From NCBI GenBank assembly GCA_947501885.1, contig CANMXN010000001.1, positions 620,001-684,000 on the forward strand: a stretch of DNA of 64,000 nucleotides, in the 5' to 3' direction. Shown piece after piece: positions 1-10,361 of this stretch. The stretch comes from an uncultured Sphingorhabdus sp. GTDB taxonomy: Bacteria > Pseudomonadota > Alphaproteobacteria > Sphingomonadales > Sphingomonadaceae. The position numbers and the translations under genes are program-made. A model generated the notes under the pieces. The model saw only the letters and a program-made list of their open reading frames with translations, was not told the DNA's origin and searched no databases. The number at the start of each line of letters is the position of its first letter. Within the stretch, counting starts at the first letter, position 1.

Positions 1-249
1 ATTCTTGCACCTATGCTGGGCCAAATAAAGAGTATCACTGTCCTTCCCATTAGTGGCCATGACCATCATGATATAGAAGCCTTTAAGAGCATTATCATAA
101 ATCATGACATAGCAATCAAAAGTGTCGATACCATCCAGAGCGCACTACAATCTATCGATAATATCGCGCCAAATGATATTATTTTTATCGCTGGTTCACT
201 TTATCTCGCTGGCACTGTTCTGGCTGCGAATGAGCAATATCCAGATTAG
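1..249 (+). CDS. folC: Bifunctional folylpolyglutamate/dihydrofolate synthase, C-terminal end only
   Basis: The reading frame is open from base 1, so the gene starts outside the window and only about 82 C-terminal residues are visible. The motif GSLYLAGTVLAANE near the end is typical of the C-terminal Mur-ligase-like domain of FolC, which adds glutamate to dihydropteroate or folates in the cytoplasm. No catalytic ATP-binding motif is visible because the N-terminal domain is missing. The stop codon overlaps the stop of the convergent permease gene by four bases. The identification rests on this short tail, so it is good but not certain. Confidence 0.8.
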   Translation: MLAPMLGQIKSITVLPISGHDHHDIEAFKSIIINHDIAIKSVDTIQSALQSIDNIAPNDIIFIAGSLYLAGTVLAANEQYPD

Positions 250-1646
250 GCTTTCTTTCCTTCTTCTAAATTTTGATTTTCATGCCCATCATCTTCTGTA
301 CTGGCTTGCCTTACAGTATCTACTATAAAGCCTCTGTTCCAAAGTACCCATAAGAGCGCCATTCCAGGGACTGCTACTAAAATAGTAAAGCCCCAAAAAC
401 CAATCCAACCCATACCATTAGCAATAATTCCTGCCGGAGCTGCTAACCAAGTACGACCAACAGCGGCAAAAGATGACAATAAAGCAAATTGTGTAGCAGT
501 GTAAGCTAGGCTAGATAAGCCTGACAAATATGTAACAAACACTGTTAAACCGATACCACTAGTAAAGTTTTCAGTACCTACCGCTAGTCCAAGCATGAAT
601 GTATTATGACCAATGGCGGCCAAGATCATAAACATTACATTACTGAACATCATCATTAGTCCAGAAAAGACCAATGCACGGCCCATACCTAACCATGCAA
701 TAAAAGGAGCGCCCATCGCAGAACCTAATATCAACGCCCAGAATCCTACAAGTTTATTAGCTGCTATAAATTCGGTATCCGTAAAACCTAATTCTACAAT
801 CATTGGGTTAAGCATTCCCTGCCCCATCGCATCACCCACTTTGTAAATTAATACGAATAATAATATTAAAAACGCGCCATCACGCCCCAGAAACTCACGA
901 AATGGATTGACAACTGTTTCTCTAAGCCAAGCAAGAAAGCTCTGTCCAGCTATCCGAGCATGTCTCTCGACAAATGTTCCCGTACCAGCATATAATGCAC
1001 CTAGAGCCGCAGGTATTACGCAAAATCCGGTTAAACCATAGGCCAATGCCCAGCCATAATTCATGCCTTCATTAGACGCGAGCCATACAGTACCAACCCC
1101 TGCGATCAAATTACCTGTACGATAACCAAATTGATTCATGGCTGTACCATGAGCTATTTCTTCATCACTCAATATCTCAATACGATAAGCATCAATGACA
1201 ATATCTTGCGTTGCAGATAGAAAGGCAACTATAATGGCCCAAAATGCAAATAAGGCCAAACCATTTTCAGGTTGGCTATTGCCCAATTGCCATAGAGCGA
1301 AAAATAACAATCCTTGAATGAAAAATAACCATCCACGGCGCTGACCAAAAGCTTTTGTTAAAAATGGTATAGGTAATTTATCGACCAATGGAGCCCATAA
1401 AAATTTTAGTGTATAAGGTGTCGTTAAACCTATTGCAAAACCAATTGCAGATTTATCAATACCAACTTTAGATAACCAAAATGTCATGGTTGCCAATAAT
1501 AAAGTGAGCGGAAAGCCACTGGATATACCCAATAAAAATGCTACAAATGGCATTTTACGAAGATAGGGTTTGAAAGCCGCTACCTGTGTAGCCAACCCTC
1601 CTACAATTGTAATAGCCGCTATGGCAATAATCCAGTTAATGGACAT
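246..1646 (-). CDS. AmpG-like muropeptide permease (MFS)
   Basis: Product of 466 residues with about 12-14 hydrophobic segments and the AmpG-type features F-x-SGFPL-x-LL near residue 43 and a SATQDIVIDAYRIE segment near residue 145. AmpG proteins import anhydro-muropeptides from the periplasm for cell-wall recycling and, in some species, for beta-lactamase induction. No other recycling gene lies beside it, so the substrate is inferred from the family only. It converges on folC with a four-base overlap of the two stops and is separated by 92 bases from the divergent rluB. The start at 1646 is preceded on the minus strand by GGGGAG, a strong ribosome binding site. Confidence 0.85.
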   Translation of the reverse strand: MSINWIIAIAAITIVGGLATQVAAFKPYLRKMPFVAFLLGISSGFPLTLLLATMTFWLSKVGIDKSAIGFAIGLTTPYTLKFLWAPLVDKLPIPFLTKAFGQRRGWLFFIQGLLFFALWQLGNSQPENGLALFAFWAIIVAFLSATQDIVIDAYRIEILSDEEIAHGTAMNQFGYRTGNLIAGVGTVWLASNEGMNYGWALAYGLTGFCVIPAALGALYAGTGTFVERHARIAGQSFLAWLRETVVNPFREFLGRDGAFLILLFVLIYKVGDAMGQGMLNPMIVELGFTDTEFIAANKLVGFWALILGSAMGAPFIAWLGMGRALVFSGLMMMFSNVMFMILAAIGHNTFMLGLAVGTENFTSGIGLTVFVTYLSGLSSLAYTATQFALLSSFAAVGRTWLAAPAGIIANGMGWIGFWGFTILVAVPGMALLWVLWNRGFIVDTVRQASTEDDGHENQNLEEGKKA

Positions 1647-1738
1647 ATCGAACTCCCCTAAATTTTATATGATAGAATCTAGCGCTCTTTTCATGAATAG
1701 CTAGTGACTTTTTCACCTAATTACGCCAAAGGGGCGTT

Positions 1739-2761
1739 ATGGCTTATACGCGCACCCCCGATAGCAAGAAAAATGCTCTTAAACGCAAGACTCGAAAAGC
1801 CATTCCGCGCGATGGTAGCGAGCGCAAAGATCATGATGAAAATAGCAAAAAACAAGGCTCTAAACCATCTAAATCGCAATCAAAAAATTCAGGTGCAGGT
1901 TCGGACAAACATGGAGTAGCAAGCCGCAAAAATGCTCCAAAGAAACCGCGTTCGCGCCGTGAGAATTTTGCAAATTTTGACACTATCCCTAGCAAACCAC
2001 GCTTTGAATCAAAAGGTAGCGGTACTTTAGAACGCAAAAATGGCGAACAGCGGATTGCCAAACTCTTGGCCCGAGCTGGCATTGCATCGCGCCGCGAAAT
2101 AGAACGGATGATCGCCGATGGACGCATATCGCTCAATGGCAATATAGTCGAAACTCCCGCAACATTGCTCAAAACATTACAAGGTGTAACCGTTGATGGC
2201 CATGAAGTTGGACAAACAGATCCAACGCGATTGTTTATGTTTCACAAAGCTGCTGGCTTTTTAACAGCTGAACGCGACTTTTCGGGCCGTAAGACTATTT
2301 ATGATGACCTTCCAAAAGATTTACCGCGCTTGATGCCCATCGGGAGACTTGACCTTAATACAGAAGGCTTATTGCTCATGACCAATGATGGTGAGTTTAA
2401 GCGCGAAATGGAATTGCCCAAATATGGCGTAGAACGCACTTACCGCGCCCGTACCTTTGGTGATATTTCGCAAGACCAGCTCGAAGCCTTGGTCGATGGG
2501 ATAGAGATTGAAGGCGTAAAATATGGCCGTATCGATGCTAATTTAGAGCGCCGAACAGGTGCAAACCAATGGGTTGAAATGACATTAACAGAAGGCAAAA
2601 ACCGTGAAGTGCGCCGAGTGCTTGAGCATTTCGGCCTGCAAGTATCGCGCCTTATTCGTACCCGTTATGGCCCCTATGAATTAGCCAATTTACCAACCTC
2701 TAAAATCGTCGAAGTAAAACGCGCCGACGTTGTAAAACATCGCCGCAACCTTAAGTCTTAA
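1739..2761 (+). CDS. rluB: Pseudouridine synthase, RluB/RsuA family
   Basis: Product of 340 residues. The first 100 or so residues are a very basic, Lys/Arg/Ser-rich low-complexity tail. Then comes an S4 RNA-binding domain (IAKLLARAGIASRREIERMI) and the RsuA/RluB catalytic domain with GRLDLNTEGLLLMTNDGE, where the Asp of GRLDLNTEG is the catalytic residue of the family. It probably modifies 23S rRNA (position 2605 in E. coli numbering). AAAGGGG lies just ahead of the ATG at 1739. The gene is followed three bases later by rsmD, another rRNA-modifying enzyme, so the two likely form an operon. RluB is preferred over RsuA because of the long basic tail, but RluE/RluF-type activity cannot be excluded. 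Confidence 0.88.
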   Translation: MAYTRTPDSKKNALKRKTRKAIPRDGSERKDHDENSKKQGSKPSKSQSKNSGAGSDKHGVASRKNAPKKPRSRRENFANFDTIPSKPRFESKGSGTLERKNGEQRIAKLLARAGIASRREIERMIADGRISLNGNIVETPATLLKTLQGVTVDGHEVGQTDPTRLFMFHKAAGFLTAERDFSGRKTIYDDLPKDLPRLMPIGRLDLNTEGLLLMTNDGEFKREMELPKYGVERTYRARTFGDISQDQLEALVDGIEIEGVKYGRIDANLERRTGANQWVEMTLTEGKNREVRRVLEHFGLQVSRLIRTRYGPYELANLPTSKIVEVKRADVVKHRRNLKS

Positions 2762-2764
2762 AAT

Positions 2765-3313
2765 ATGCGTATTATCTCTGGTGATTGGCGATCACGCCCC
2801 CTTAAAGCACCCAAAGGTGATACAACCCGACCAACCGCTGATCGCACGCGCGAAGCTTTATTCTCTATGCTAATCAGCCGCATTGGCAGTTTTGAAGATT
2901 TACAAATACTTGACCTTTTTTCTGGTTCAGGTGCTTTGGGATTAGAGGCACTATCACGCGGCGCAGCACATTGTACATTTGTTGAGCAAGACTCCTATGC
3001 CCTTAAAGCGCTTGAACATAATATCACGATGTTAAACGCTAATGCCACGGTCAAAAAATCATCAGTGCTTACATTGGGCCAAGCGCCGTCTAAGTTTGAC
3101 ATTGTTTTTCTTGATCCACCCTATCAATCTGGCGCAGCAGTCGTTGCATTAGAAAAACTCCAGCGCTTTGATTGGATAGCTCCATCGGCTTGGATTAGCG
3201 TTGAAACAGATCGTGATGAAACGCCTCGACCTAAAGGTTATATAGTTGAAAAAGAACGCAATATTGGAAAAGCTAAAATCTCATTATTTCGGCCGATAAC
3301 AGCGCACCAATAA
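2765..3313 (+). CDS. rsmD: 16S rRNA (guanine-966-N2)-methyltransferase
   Basis: Product of 182 residues, the usual length for RsmD. It begins MRIISGDWRSRPL and has the RPTADRTREALFSML segment, the SAM-binding motif [16 protein letters not shown] (about residue 48) and the catalytic DPPY motif (about residue 117). It methylates G966 of 16S rRNA during assembly of the 30S subunit. It sits three bases behind rluB in the same direction, a pairing often seen in alphaproteobacteria. Nothing unusual is seen. Confidence 0.95.
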   Translation: MRIISGDWRSRPLKAPKGDTTRPTADRTREALFSMLISRIGSFEDLQILDLFSGSGALGLEALSRGAAHCTFVEQDSYALKALEHNITMLNANATVKKSSVLTLGQAPSKFDIVFLDPPYQSGAAVVALEKLQRFDWIAPSAWISVETDRDETPRPKGYIVEKERNIGKAKISLFRPITAHQ

Positions 3314-3374
3314 ATTTTATTCTGTATCCAACATCGCTCTTGCCCTTGATCAATTTGTTCCCTAATCGTTCTAT

Positions 3375-5741
3375 ATGCAACAAGATGCTCTTACCACTGA
3401 AACAATCGATATACCCCCCTATGCACAGCAATTAAACGCACCGCAGCGCGAAGCCGTGCTCACCACTGAGGGGCCAGTTTTGGTGCTGGCTGGCGCTGGA
3501 ACGGGCAAAACGGCTGCTCTTACAACGCGCCTTGCCCATTTGATTATCACCCGCAAAGCATGGCCATCGGAAATATTGGCCGTAACCTTCACCAATAAAG
3601 CTGCACGCGAGATGAAGGAACGTATTGGCCAAATGATGGGCGAAGCTGTAGAAGGCATGCCATGGCTTGGCACATTTCACAGCATAGGTGCCAAAATGCT
3701 GCGGCGTCATGCCGAGCTGATTGGACTTGAGAGCAATTTCACCATCATCGATACTGATGATCAGTTGCGTCTATTGAAACAGCTTATTCAGGCTGAAGAA
3801 TTGGACGAAAAACGCTATCCCACGAAACAGCTCGCTAGCCTTATCGATCGTTGGAAGAATAAAGGCTATTTGCCCAAAGACATTGATGCAGGGGAGAGCG
3901 AAGCCTATGCCGAAGGGCGCGGCGGCGAAATGTACCGCAAATATCAAGAGCGGTTAATTACCCTCAATGCCTGTGATTTTGGCGATTTATTGCTGCATAG
4001 TCTGCGTCTGTTGCGCGAGCATGACCATATATTAGAGCAATATCAAACCCGTTTTAAATATATCATGGTTGATGAATATCAAGATACCAATGCAGTGCAA
4101 TATTTGTGGCTCAGGCTTCTGGCACAAAAACGAAAAAATATTGCTTGCGTGGGCGATGATGACCAGAGCATTTATAGTTGGCGCGGAGCTGAAGTGGCGA
4201 ATATATTGCGCTTTGAAAAAGACTTTCCAGGTGCCAAAACCATTAAGCTTGAACAAAATTACCGCTCTACACCGCAAATTTTGGCAGCAGCATCCGGGTT
4301 GATCAATGCCAACAGCGGACGGCTCGGCAAGACATTATGGACCGAGATTGATGACGGTGAAAAGGTACGCATCATTGGCATTTGGGATGGCCCAGAAGAA
4401 GCTCGTAGGGTTGGTGAAGAGATTGAGACATTACAAAATCGTGGTGTCGGTTTAGAACATATAGCAATTTTGGTGCGCGCCCAGTTCCAAACCCGCGAAT
4501 TTGAAGATCGCTTCATTCAAATAGGATTAAATTATCGCATCATCGGCGGTTTTCGTTTTTATGAACGTGCAGAAATTCGTGATGCTATTGCCTATTTGCG
4601 GATCATTAATCAAATCGCCGATGATCTGGCATTTGAGCGTATTGTTAACACACCAAAGCGCGGCATTGGCAGCAAAGCAATTGAGAAGATTCATCTTATC
4701 GCCCGTACGCATAAAAGCCCATTGGTCAAAGGCGCGATGGAGCTTATCGGCACCGACGAACTGCGCGGCAAAGCCAAAGCATCACTGAGTGAATTATGTA
4801 AAAATATTGCCCGTTGGCGTGATCTCGCCAATGAAATGTCGCCTGCTGAATTGGTGCGTATCGTGTTAGATGAAAGCGGCTATACCGATATGCTTCAGGC
4901 GGATCGCACACCAGAAGCTGCTGGACGGTTGGAAAATCTCTCTGAACTATCACGTGCAATGGAAGATTATGAAACATTGGGTGATTTTTTAGAACATGTT
5001 AGCCTCGTTATGGATAATGATGCCAATGAGAGTGGCGACAAAATCACCATCATGACCATGCATGGCGCAAAGGGACTTGAATATAATCATATATTTTGCG
5101 TGGGTTGGGAAGAAGGTGTTTTCCCATCGCAAAGATCACTCGATGAAGGCGGGTTAGCCAGCCTCGAAGAAGAACGCCGCTTAGCCTATGTAGCCATTAC
5201 TAGGGCACGGCAAAAATGTACGATATTGCATGCTGCCAATCGCCGCATCTATGGCCAATGGACCAGTTCCATCCCTTCGCGCTTTATAGAAGAATTACCG
5301 CAAGACGTTATTGAAGCAGAAAATAGCATGGGTGCTGGCCAATCCATGTGGCGCGATAGCTGGAGCGAACGCGAGCAACCTTTTGCTCAAGTGGCAGGCA
5401 ACATAAGCCGCGTAAAGGAACATATTGACAATCGTGGACGCGGTCCTGGATGGGAACGGGCAGCAAAAGCGCGCTCATGGGGAAGTGCAGCCAAAGATTA
5501 TGGCGCTTCTAACTATGGCGCAACACAGCGACCATCATCAGCAGCAAATGCGCAGCGCCGCAGTCCTAGTGCCTTTTCTATGGGTGAGAGAGGCCGAACC
5601 GATGTGTCATCAGGCATGCGCATCCTTCATAAGAAATTTGGCTATGGCATCATCATGCAAATTGATGGCAATAAACTAGAGATAGAATTTGAAGAGGCGG
5701 GTCTAAAACATGTGATGGACAGTTTTATCGAAATTGTTTGA
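3375..5741 (+). CDS. ATP-dependent DNA helicase, UvrD/PcrA family
   Basis: Product of 788 residues carrying the full superfamily 1A helicase set: Q motif region LNAPQREAV, Walker A AGAGTGKTAA (about residue 40), TFTNKAAREMKERI, Walker B VDEYQDTN, GDDDQSIYSWRGA, ITIMTMHGAKGLEYNHIF and YVAITRAR. A low-complexity Arg/Ser/Ala linker leads to a C-terminal Tudor-like segment (MRILHKKFGYGIIMQIDG), as in UvrD and PcrA. The protein unwinds DNA in nucleotide excision and mismatch repair and displaces RNA polymerase or RecA. The start at 3375 has no strong Shine-Dalgarno, but the N-terminus lines up with the family. It stands alone, 61 bases after rsmD. Confidence 0.93.
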   Translation: MQQDALTTETIDIPPYAQQLNAPQREAVLTTEGPVLVLAGAGTGKTAALTTRLAHLIITRKAWPSEILAVTFTNKAAREMKERIGQMMGEAVEGMPWLGTFHSIGAKMLRRHAELIGLESNFTIIDTDDQLRLLKQLIQAEELDEKRYPTKQLASLIDRWKNKGYLPKDIDAGESEAYAEGRGGEMYRKYQERLITLNACDFGDLLLHSLRLLREHDHILEQYQTRFKYIMVDEYQDTNAVQYLWLRLLAQKRKNIACVGDDDQSIYSWRGAEVANILRFEKDFPGAKTIKLEQNYRSTPQILAAASGLINANSGRLGKTLWTEIDDGEKVRIIGIWDGPEEARRVGEEIETLQNRGVGLEHIAILVRAQFQTREFEDRFIQIGLNYRIIGGFRFYERAEIRDAIAYLRIINQIADDLAFERIVNTPKRGIGSKAIEKIHLIARTHKSPLVKGAMELIGTDELRGKAKASLSELCKNIARWRDLANEMSPAELVRIVLDESGYTDMLQADRTPEAAGRLENLSELSRAMEDYETLGDFLEHVSLVMDNDANESGDKITIMTMHGAKGLEYNHIFCVGWEEGVFPSQRSLDEGGLASLEEERRLAYVAITRARQKCTILHAANRRIYGQWTSSIPSRFIEELPQDVIEAENSMGAGQSMWRDSWSEREQPFAQVAGNISRVKEHIDNRGRGPGWERAAKARSWGSAAKDYGASNYGATQRPSSAANAQRRSPSAFSMGERGRTDVSSGMRILHKKFGYGIIMQIDGNKLEIEFEEAGLKHVMDSFIEIV

Positions 5742-5750
5742 TGATTGAAT

Positions 5751-6149
5751 CTATAAAATACGCTTCATATCTTCTGATTTGGGTATCCAACATTCTTCTC
5801 TTTTACCAAATAAACGATATCGGTTACGCGCTATAATTCGGTATATTGGGTCACGCATAAAGCGCGGGACTACCGAGAATAATGCCATTATTCTCCATGG
5901 CCAACCTAAATTACTATAAATGAAAATCACAGCATCGCTATCCTTTATAACCTTATCACCATCAACGATAATTAAAGTATCAGGGTCATTCGGTTCCATG
6001 CCAAATTTTTGATATAATGCAGTGCCGACCACTCCTTGCATTGAAGCTAGTTTGAAATAATGGTCTTTGTCATATTTTAATATGAATTGCGCGTTATAGG
6101 AACAAAGAACACACATCGCATCAAAAACAATGATCGGTTCTTTGCTCAT
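5751..6149 (-). CDS. DCC-family thiol-disulfide oxidoreductase-like protein (DUF393)
   Basis: Product of 132 residues with FDAMCVLCS near residue 10, the D-x-x-C-x-x-C motif that defines the DCC (DUF393) family, although the central Gly of the usual DGxCxLC is replaced by Ala-Met. The segment VIFIYSNLGWPWR and the tail end YRLFGKREECW also fit the family. The fold is thioredoxin-like; a redox role is predicted, but no substrate is known. No signal peptide is seen, so it is likely cytoplasmic. It converges on the helicase gene and lies 24 bases downstream of the DUF885 lipoprotein. Confidence 0.8.
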   Translation of the reverse strand: MSKEPIIVFDAMCVLCSYNAQFILKYDKDHYFKLASMQGVVGTALYQKFGMEPNDPDTLIIVDGDKVIKDSDAVIFIYSNLGWPWRIMALFSVVPRFMRDPIYRIIARNRYRLFGKREECWIPKSEDMKRIL

Positions 6150-6173
6150 ATTTCACATCCTTAATTTACATAT

Positions 6174-7943
6174 TTAGAAAACAGCCTTCGCTTCATCTTC
6201 TTTCATCATAGCTTTTCGCACCAATGGAATATGCGGACCACCATAGCTTAGAAATTCATCATGAAATGCTTTCCACTTGCTGCGGTCTCCGCCTGTCCAA
6301 TCTTCACGCAATTTTTTAATCATTAACTTACCCAATGTATAATTGAGATAGGCGGGATCATAAGTACCGCGCTCTGATTGCTGAATGGCGGTGCCTTCCA
6401 CTTGGAAGCATTCATCCATGAAAAATTGCTTTGATTTCTCAACGCTCCAACCTTGTGTGTGCAGACCAATAGCCGATAAATAGCGGCAATCGCGCAACAA
6501 AGCATTACTAATTTGCCCAACACGTACTTCATCGGGCGTCAATCCCTCCATCACACCGCTCTCTGGCAAACCAGCTTCATTCATCATCTCTTCGGTATAA
6601 TGCGCCCATCCTTCGGCAAAAGCATAACCAACGAACAAACGTCCAAATAGTGATTCTGCGCGGTTCGCATGAAGGAAGTTTAGGAAATGCCCCGGCCAAA
6701 TTTCATGAATAGATGTGCCAAGCAAATCTGCTTTACCTGCGACAAAATCATCTTGCGCCTTTTGCGTCCAACTAGGATCGGGCGGACTAATATAATAAAC
6801 CGAAGGTAAGCCTTTTTCAAACGGTCCTGGTATGTCGATATAAGCAGAATTAGCCCTATTATAGGGTGGCGATTCCTCAACCAACGCTTCTTCCGTTCCG
6901 GGAATTGAAACCAAATCTTTATCGATCAAAAAGGCTTTTGTCGGCGGCAATTGACGACGTGCTTCTGCAACAGGTCCATCGCTCGCTTTGTTCGCATTCA
7001 TCTTATTCATACAATCTTGCATCGATGCGCCTGGTGCATAATTTTCGCAGACCGCAGCAAGTGCGTCTTGATTGCGCTTCAAATCAGCACGGCCAATTTT
7101 TTCTAACTCTGTTAGAGAAATATCAACGCCTTCGGTCTTTTTGACCATATTAGCAAAGCGCTCAGAACCTAATGCATAGCCATCAGGCGTACCCGGTTGT
7201 GAACCAACATATTCCGCCAAAGACTTCATCGCTGTTGATGCTGATGCTGCTGCTTCATTCAATTCATTTTGCAGCGCTTCATCTTCAACCTCAGCAAAAG
7301 CTTCTTTTGCGCCGCCAAGGTAAAATTCACCAAAACCGCCAAAGCCACCTTGGCCGCGTTTCACAAAAGATGCAGGCAATGGTAATTTGAGATTGGCGCG
7401 AATTTGGTCGGCAGCGGTTGGAATATTCTTCAAATATTTGATAAAGGCCTTAAGCCGCGTTTCCGCATCAGCATAGGGCCGCGCAATATATACACTAGGG
7501 TCCAAGGCACCAACATAATAAGCAGGATTACGATGCGGTCTATCAGCTTCCTCAAGCCAGAAAAGTTCACCTGTTAATGTATTTATCAAATATTGACGCT
7601 CAAATTTCTGCGCATCGCTCAACTCGTTCTCATCAATTGCCTGTGCATCGGCAATAGCTTTTTTATGATAAGCGATAGAGGCTTGGAGGCCTTCTTCAGA
7701 GAAATCTATTAATTGACCATCAAATTCATGACGCCCTTGGGAAATGGCAAATGTCGGATTAATCTCAAAATAACCATTAAGAAATGTCTCCATATAGTCG
7801 CCCCAAGCGCTGCCATCACTCTCGATAACTGCTTCTTTAACAGCAGAATCATCTGCAAGATCGCCCTCACCTGTTTTGCTACAACCCGATGTTACCGCAA
7901 TCACCGCTAATGAAGCTGCGAGCATATATTTGCTGATTTTCAT
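6174..7943 (-). CDS. DUF885-family lipoprotein, putative metallopeptidase
   Basis: Product of 589 residues from the ATG at 7943, chosen because GGGAGA precedes it at good spacing; a longer frame upstream has no ribosome site. The N-terminus (KISKYMLAASLAVIAVTSGC) is a lipoprotein signal with the lipobox Cys at residue 21. The motif HEIWPGH near residue 415 matches the conserved HExxPGH of DUF885 proteins, which resemble zinc peptidases. It is probably an outer-membrane or periplasmic lipid-anchored peptidase, but the substrate is unknown. A following GWAHY-TEEMM segment is also typical. It is transcribed ahead of the DCC-family gene. Confidence 0.85.
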   Translation of the reverse strand: MKISKYMLAASLAVIAVTSGCSKTGEGDLADDSAVKEAVIESDGSAWGDYMETFLNGYFEINPTFAISQGRHEFDGQLIDFSEEGLQASIAYHKKAIADAQAIDENELSDAQKFERQYLINTLTGELFWLEEADRPHRNPAYYVGALDPSVYIARPYADAETRLKAFIKYLKNIPTAADQIRANLKLPLPASFVKRGQGGFGGFGEFYLGGAKEAFAEVEDEALQNELNEAAASASTAMKSLAEYVGSQPGTPDGYALGSERFANMVKKTEGVDISLTELEKIGRADLKRNQDALAAVCENYAPGASMQDCMNKMNANKASDGPVAEARRQLPPTKAFLIDKDLVSIPGTEEALVEESPPYNRANSAYIDIPGPFEKGLPSVYYISPPDPSWTQKAQDDFVAGKADLLGTSIHEIWPGHFLNFLHANRAESLFGRLFVGYAFAEGWAHYTEEMMNEAGLPESGVMEGLTPDEVRVGQISNALLRDCRYLSAIGLHTQGWSVEKSKQFFMDECFQVEGTAIQQSERGTYDPAYLNYTLGKLMIKKLREDWTGGDRSKWKAFHDEFLSYGGPHIPLVRKAMMKEDEAKAVF

Positions 7944-8061
7944 AATTTTTCTCCCAAAATATATGTACACTATTTTCTACACATATTATCATTTGATACC
8001 AGTGCTTGTTTTTGAAATTATGCTTTGTCGTCAAGCTCTATACAGCTAAGAGAGTTTGATC

Positions 8062-9303
8062 ATGCAGCAACACCCCTTTTCTATTGCCAATTTCCGATAT
8101 CTATGGGCTGCTCGCTTCTCAGCAATGCTTGCTTATTATGGATTAGCACTAATCTTAGGCTGGCAAAGCTATAACATAGCACGCGAAGAAATGGACATTG
8201 CCACATCAGCGGGCATATTAGGACTTATCGGCCTATTACAATTCATACCACTTTTTATATTAACCCCATTGGTGGGTTGGGCCGCAGACAGATGGGACAG
8301 ACGCTGGATTGCGCGCATCACAAGCTTGGTGCAGGCAATTATCGCACTATCTTTAGCGCTGTTAACATTTACTAATCAAATCAGCTTAAGCTATATCTAT
8401 ATTGCAGCTATTTTCCTTGGTATTTGCCGCGCTTTCATGGGACCAGCCATATCAGCTTTAACACCTAATCTAGTACCAAAGGATATATTGCCCAAAGCCA
8501 TCGCCCTTTCAACAATAGCATGGCAAGTGGGCGTTATTATTGGTCCTGCGATCGCTGGACCGCTTTACAGCATCGCCGATTATATGCCTTACGCTCTATG
8601 CGCAATATTATATACGCTATCATGCATAAGCTTATGCCTCATTGGCAAAGTTGAACGCAGCACTATAGACCGCAGTAAGGGGCCTTTTCGCCAAGTTGCC
8701 GATGGCATGTCTTATGTATGGACCAATAAATTGGTTTTGGGCGCGATCACATTAGATCTATTCGTTATGTTTTTGGCGGGTGCGCAGGCCATGATCCCAG
8801 TATTTGCCCGCGATATATTAGAGGTTGGTGAATTGGGCCTATCCTTGCTTGCTATATCGCCAGCCCTTGGTGCTTTGCTAGTTGCCAGTTGGTTTTCACA
8901 TAAGCCGCTCACAAATAATGTTGGCCGTAAAATGCTCATCGCAATGGCCGTATTTGGGGTTTGTACTATTGGCTTTGGTTTTTCCAAAATATTACCTCTA
9001 TCCATGCTCTTTTTGGCTCTGTGCGGCGCGGCAGATATGTTTGGCGTTTTTGTTCGTAGCACATTAATTCAGCTCCACACACCCGATGACAAACGCGGCC
9101 GCGTTGGCGCAGTCAGCCAGATGACAATCAGCGCATCGAACGAACTAGGTGATGCTTTTACAGGCGGACTAGCGGTTCTAATTGGTCCAATAGCGGCTAT
9201 TGCTGTTGGCGGGGCGGGTGCTATGGTGATAACAGGATTTTGGTATCGACTTTTTCCGCAATTAAATGCAGCAAAGACATTTGATCCACCAAAAGATGAT
9301 TAG
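8062..9303 (+). CDS. MFS efflux transporter, EntS/MFS_3 type
   Basis: Product of 413 residues with about 12 membrane segments. The loop WAADRWDRRW near residue 80 is the major-facilitator signature between helices 2 and 3, and the overall layout resembles the EntS-like (MFS_3) exporters of siderophores and drugs. The ATG at 8062 is chosen over an in-frame TTG six bases earlier because AAGAGAG lies at the right distance from it. It is followed 39 bases later by cysK in the same direction. No siderophore or resistance gene is nearby, so the substrate is unknown. Confidence 0.82.
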   Translation: MQQHPFSIANFRYLWAARFSAMLAYYGLALILGWQSYNIAREEMDIATSAGILGLIGLLQFIPLFILTPLVGWAADRWDRRWIARITSLVQAIIALSLALLTFTNQISLSYIYIAAIFLGICRAFMGPAISALTPNLVPKDILPKAIALSTIAWQVGVIIGPAIAGPLYSIADYMPYALCAILYTLSCISLCLIGKVERSTIDRSKGPFRQVADGMSYVWTNKLVLGAITLDLFVMFLAGAQAMIPVFARDILEVGELGLSLLAISPALGALLVASWFSHKPLTNNVGRKMLIAMAVFGVCTIGFGFSKILPLSMLFLALCGAADMFGVFVRSTLIQLHTPDDKRGRVGAVSQMTISASNELGDAFTGGLAVLIGPIAAIAVGGAGAMVITGFWYRLFPQLNAAKTFDPPKDD

Positions 9304-9342
9304 AAATTCAATGATAAATGATACACCCCAAGGAGAGTTTTC

Positions 9343-10260
9343 ATGATTAATAACACCATTTTAGAAACGATTGGAAATACACCGCATATCAAAATGCAGC
9401 GGCTTTTTGGCAATCATAATGTCTGGATCAAATCAGAACGTTCTAATCCAGGTGGCTCTATCAAAGATCGTATCGCCCTTGCCATGATTGAGGCCGCCGA
9501 AGCCTCTGGCGCGCTCCAAGCGGGCGGCACGATTATCGAACCGACCTCTGGCAATACGGGCGTCGGCCTTGCTATGGTGGCCGCTGTAAAGGGCTATAAA
9601 CTTATTCTCGTCATGCCCGAATCTATGTCATTGGAACGCCGCCGCTTAATGCTGGCTTATGGTGCAAGCTTTGACCTCACACCCAAAGAAAAAGGGATGA
9701 AAGGAGCAATTGAGCGTGCTACAGAATTAATCGAACAAACGCCCAATAGCTGGATGCCGCAGCAGTTTGAAAACCCCGCGAATGTCGATGTGCATGTGCG
9801 CACCACAGCACAGGAAATATTGCAAGACTTTGCCGATAATCCATTGGATGCCATCATCACAGGCGTTGGCACTGGCGGCCATATCAGCGGCGTAGCGCAA
9901 GTCCTCAAAGAGCATTGGAGCGACCTCAAAGTCTATGCCGTTGAGCCCACAGCATCACCAGTCATTAGCGGCGGACAGCCTGGCCCTCATCCCATCCAAG
10001 GCATTGGTGCAGGCTTCATTCCGGGTAATTTACACACACAAATCATCGACGGTGCGATCCAAGTGGATCCAGCCGATGCCAAAGAAATGGCACGGCGCAG
10101 CGCACGCGAAGAAGGCATGTTGGTGGGTATATCATCAGGTGCAACATTAGCCGCTATCAACCAGAAGCTAGCTGAACTAGGGCCTGATGCCAATATATTG
10201 GGCTTTAATTATGATACGGGCGAGCGTTATTTGTCCGTTCCCGATTTCTTGCCTGAGTGA
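9343..10260 (+). CDS. cysK: Cysteine synthase (O-acetylserine sulfhydrylase)
   Basis: Product of 305 residues, a PLP enzyme that makes cysteine from O-acetylserine and sulfide. The PLP lysine sits in [12 protein letters not shown] (about residue 44), the substrate loop [11 protein letters not shown] at about residue 69, and the phosphate-binding [10 protein letters not shown] loop at about residue 177. The C-terminal [10 protein letters not shown] is also typical. AAGGAGAG precedes the ATG closely. It is more like CysK than CysM or cystathionine beta-synthase in length and motifs, though a CysM function cannot be ruled out. Confidence 0.92.
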   Translation: MINNTILETIGNTPHIKMQRLFGNHNVWIKSERSNPGGSIKDRIALAMIEAAEASGALQAGGTIIEPTSGNTGVGLAMVAAVKGYKLILVMPESMSLERRRLMLAYGASFDLTPKEKGMKGAIERATELIEQTPNSWMPQQFENPANVDVHVRTTAQEILQDFADNPLDAIITGVGTGGHISGVAQVLKEHWSDLKVYAVEPTASPVISGGQPGPHPIQGIGAGFIPGNLHTQIIDGAIQVDPADAKEMARRSAREEGMLVGISSGATLAAINQKLAELGPDANILGFNYDTGERYLSVPDFLPE

Positions 10261-10361
10261 ACAATATCGCAAATTTTAACCGACAAGACCGAATATAGAT
10301 TACAGAATATTATCAAAGCCAATGGTGATACCAGCATTAATATAATCAACGGTTAAGTTTC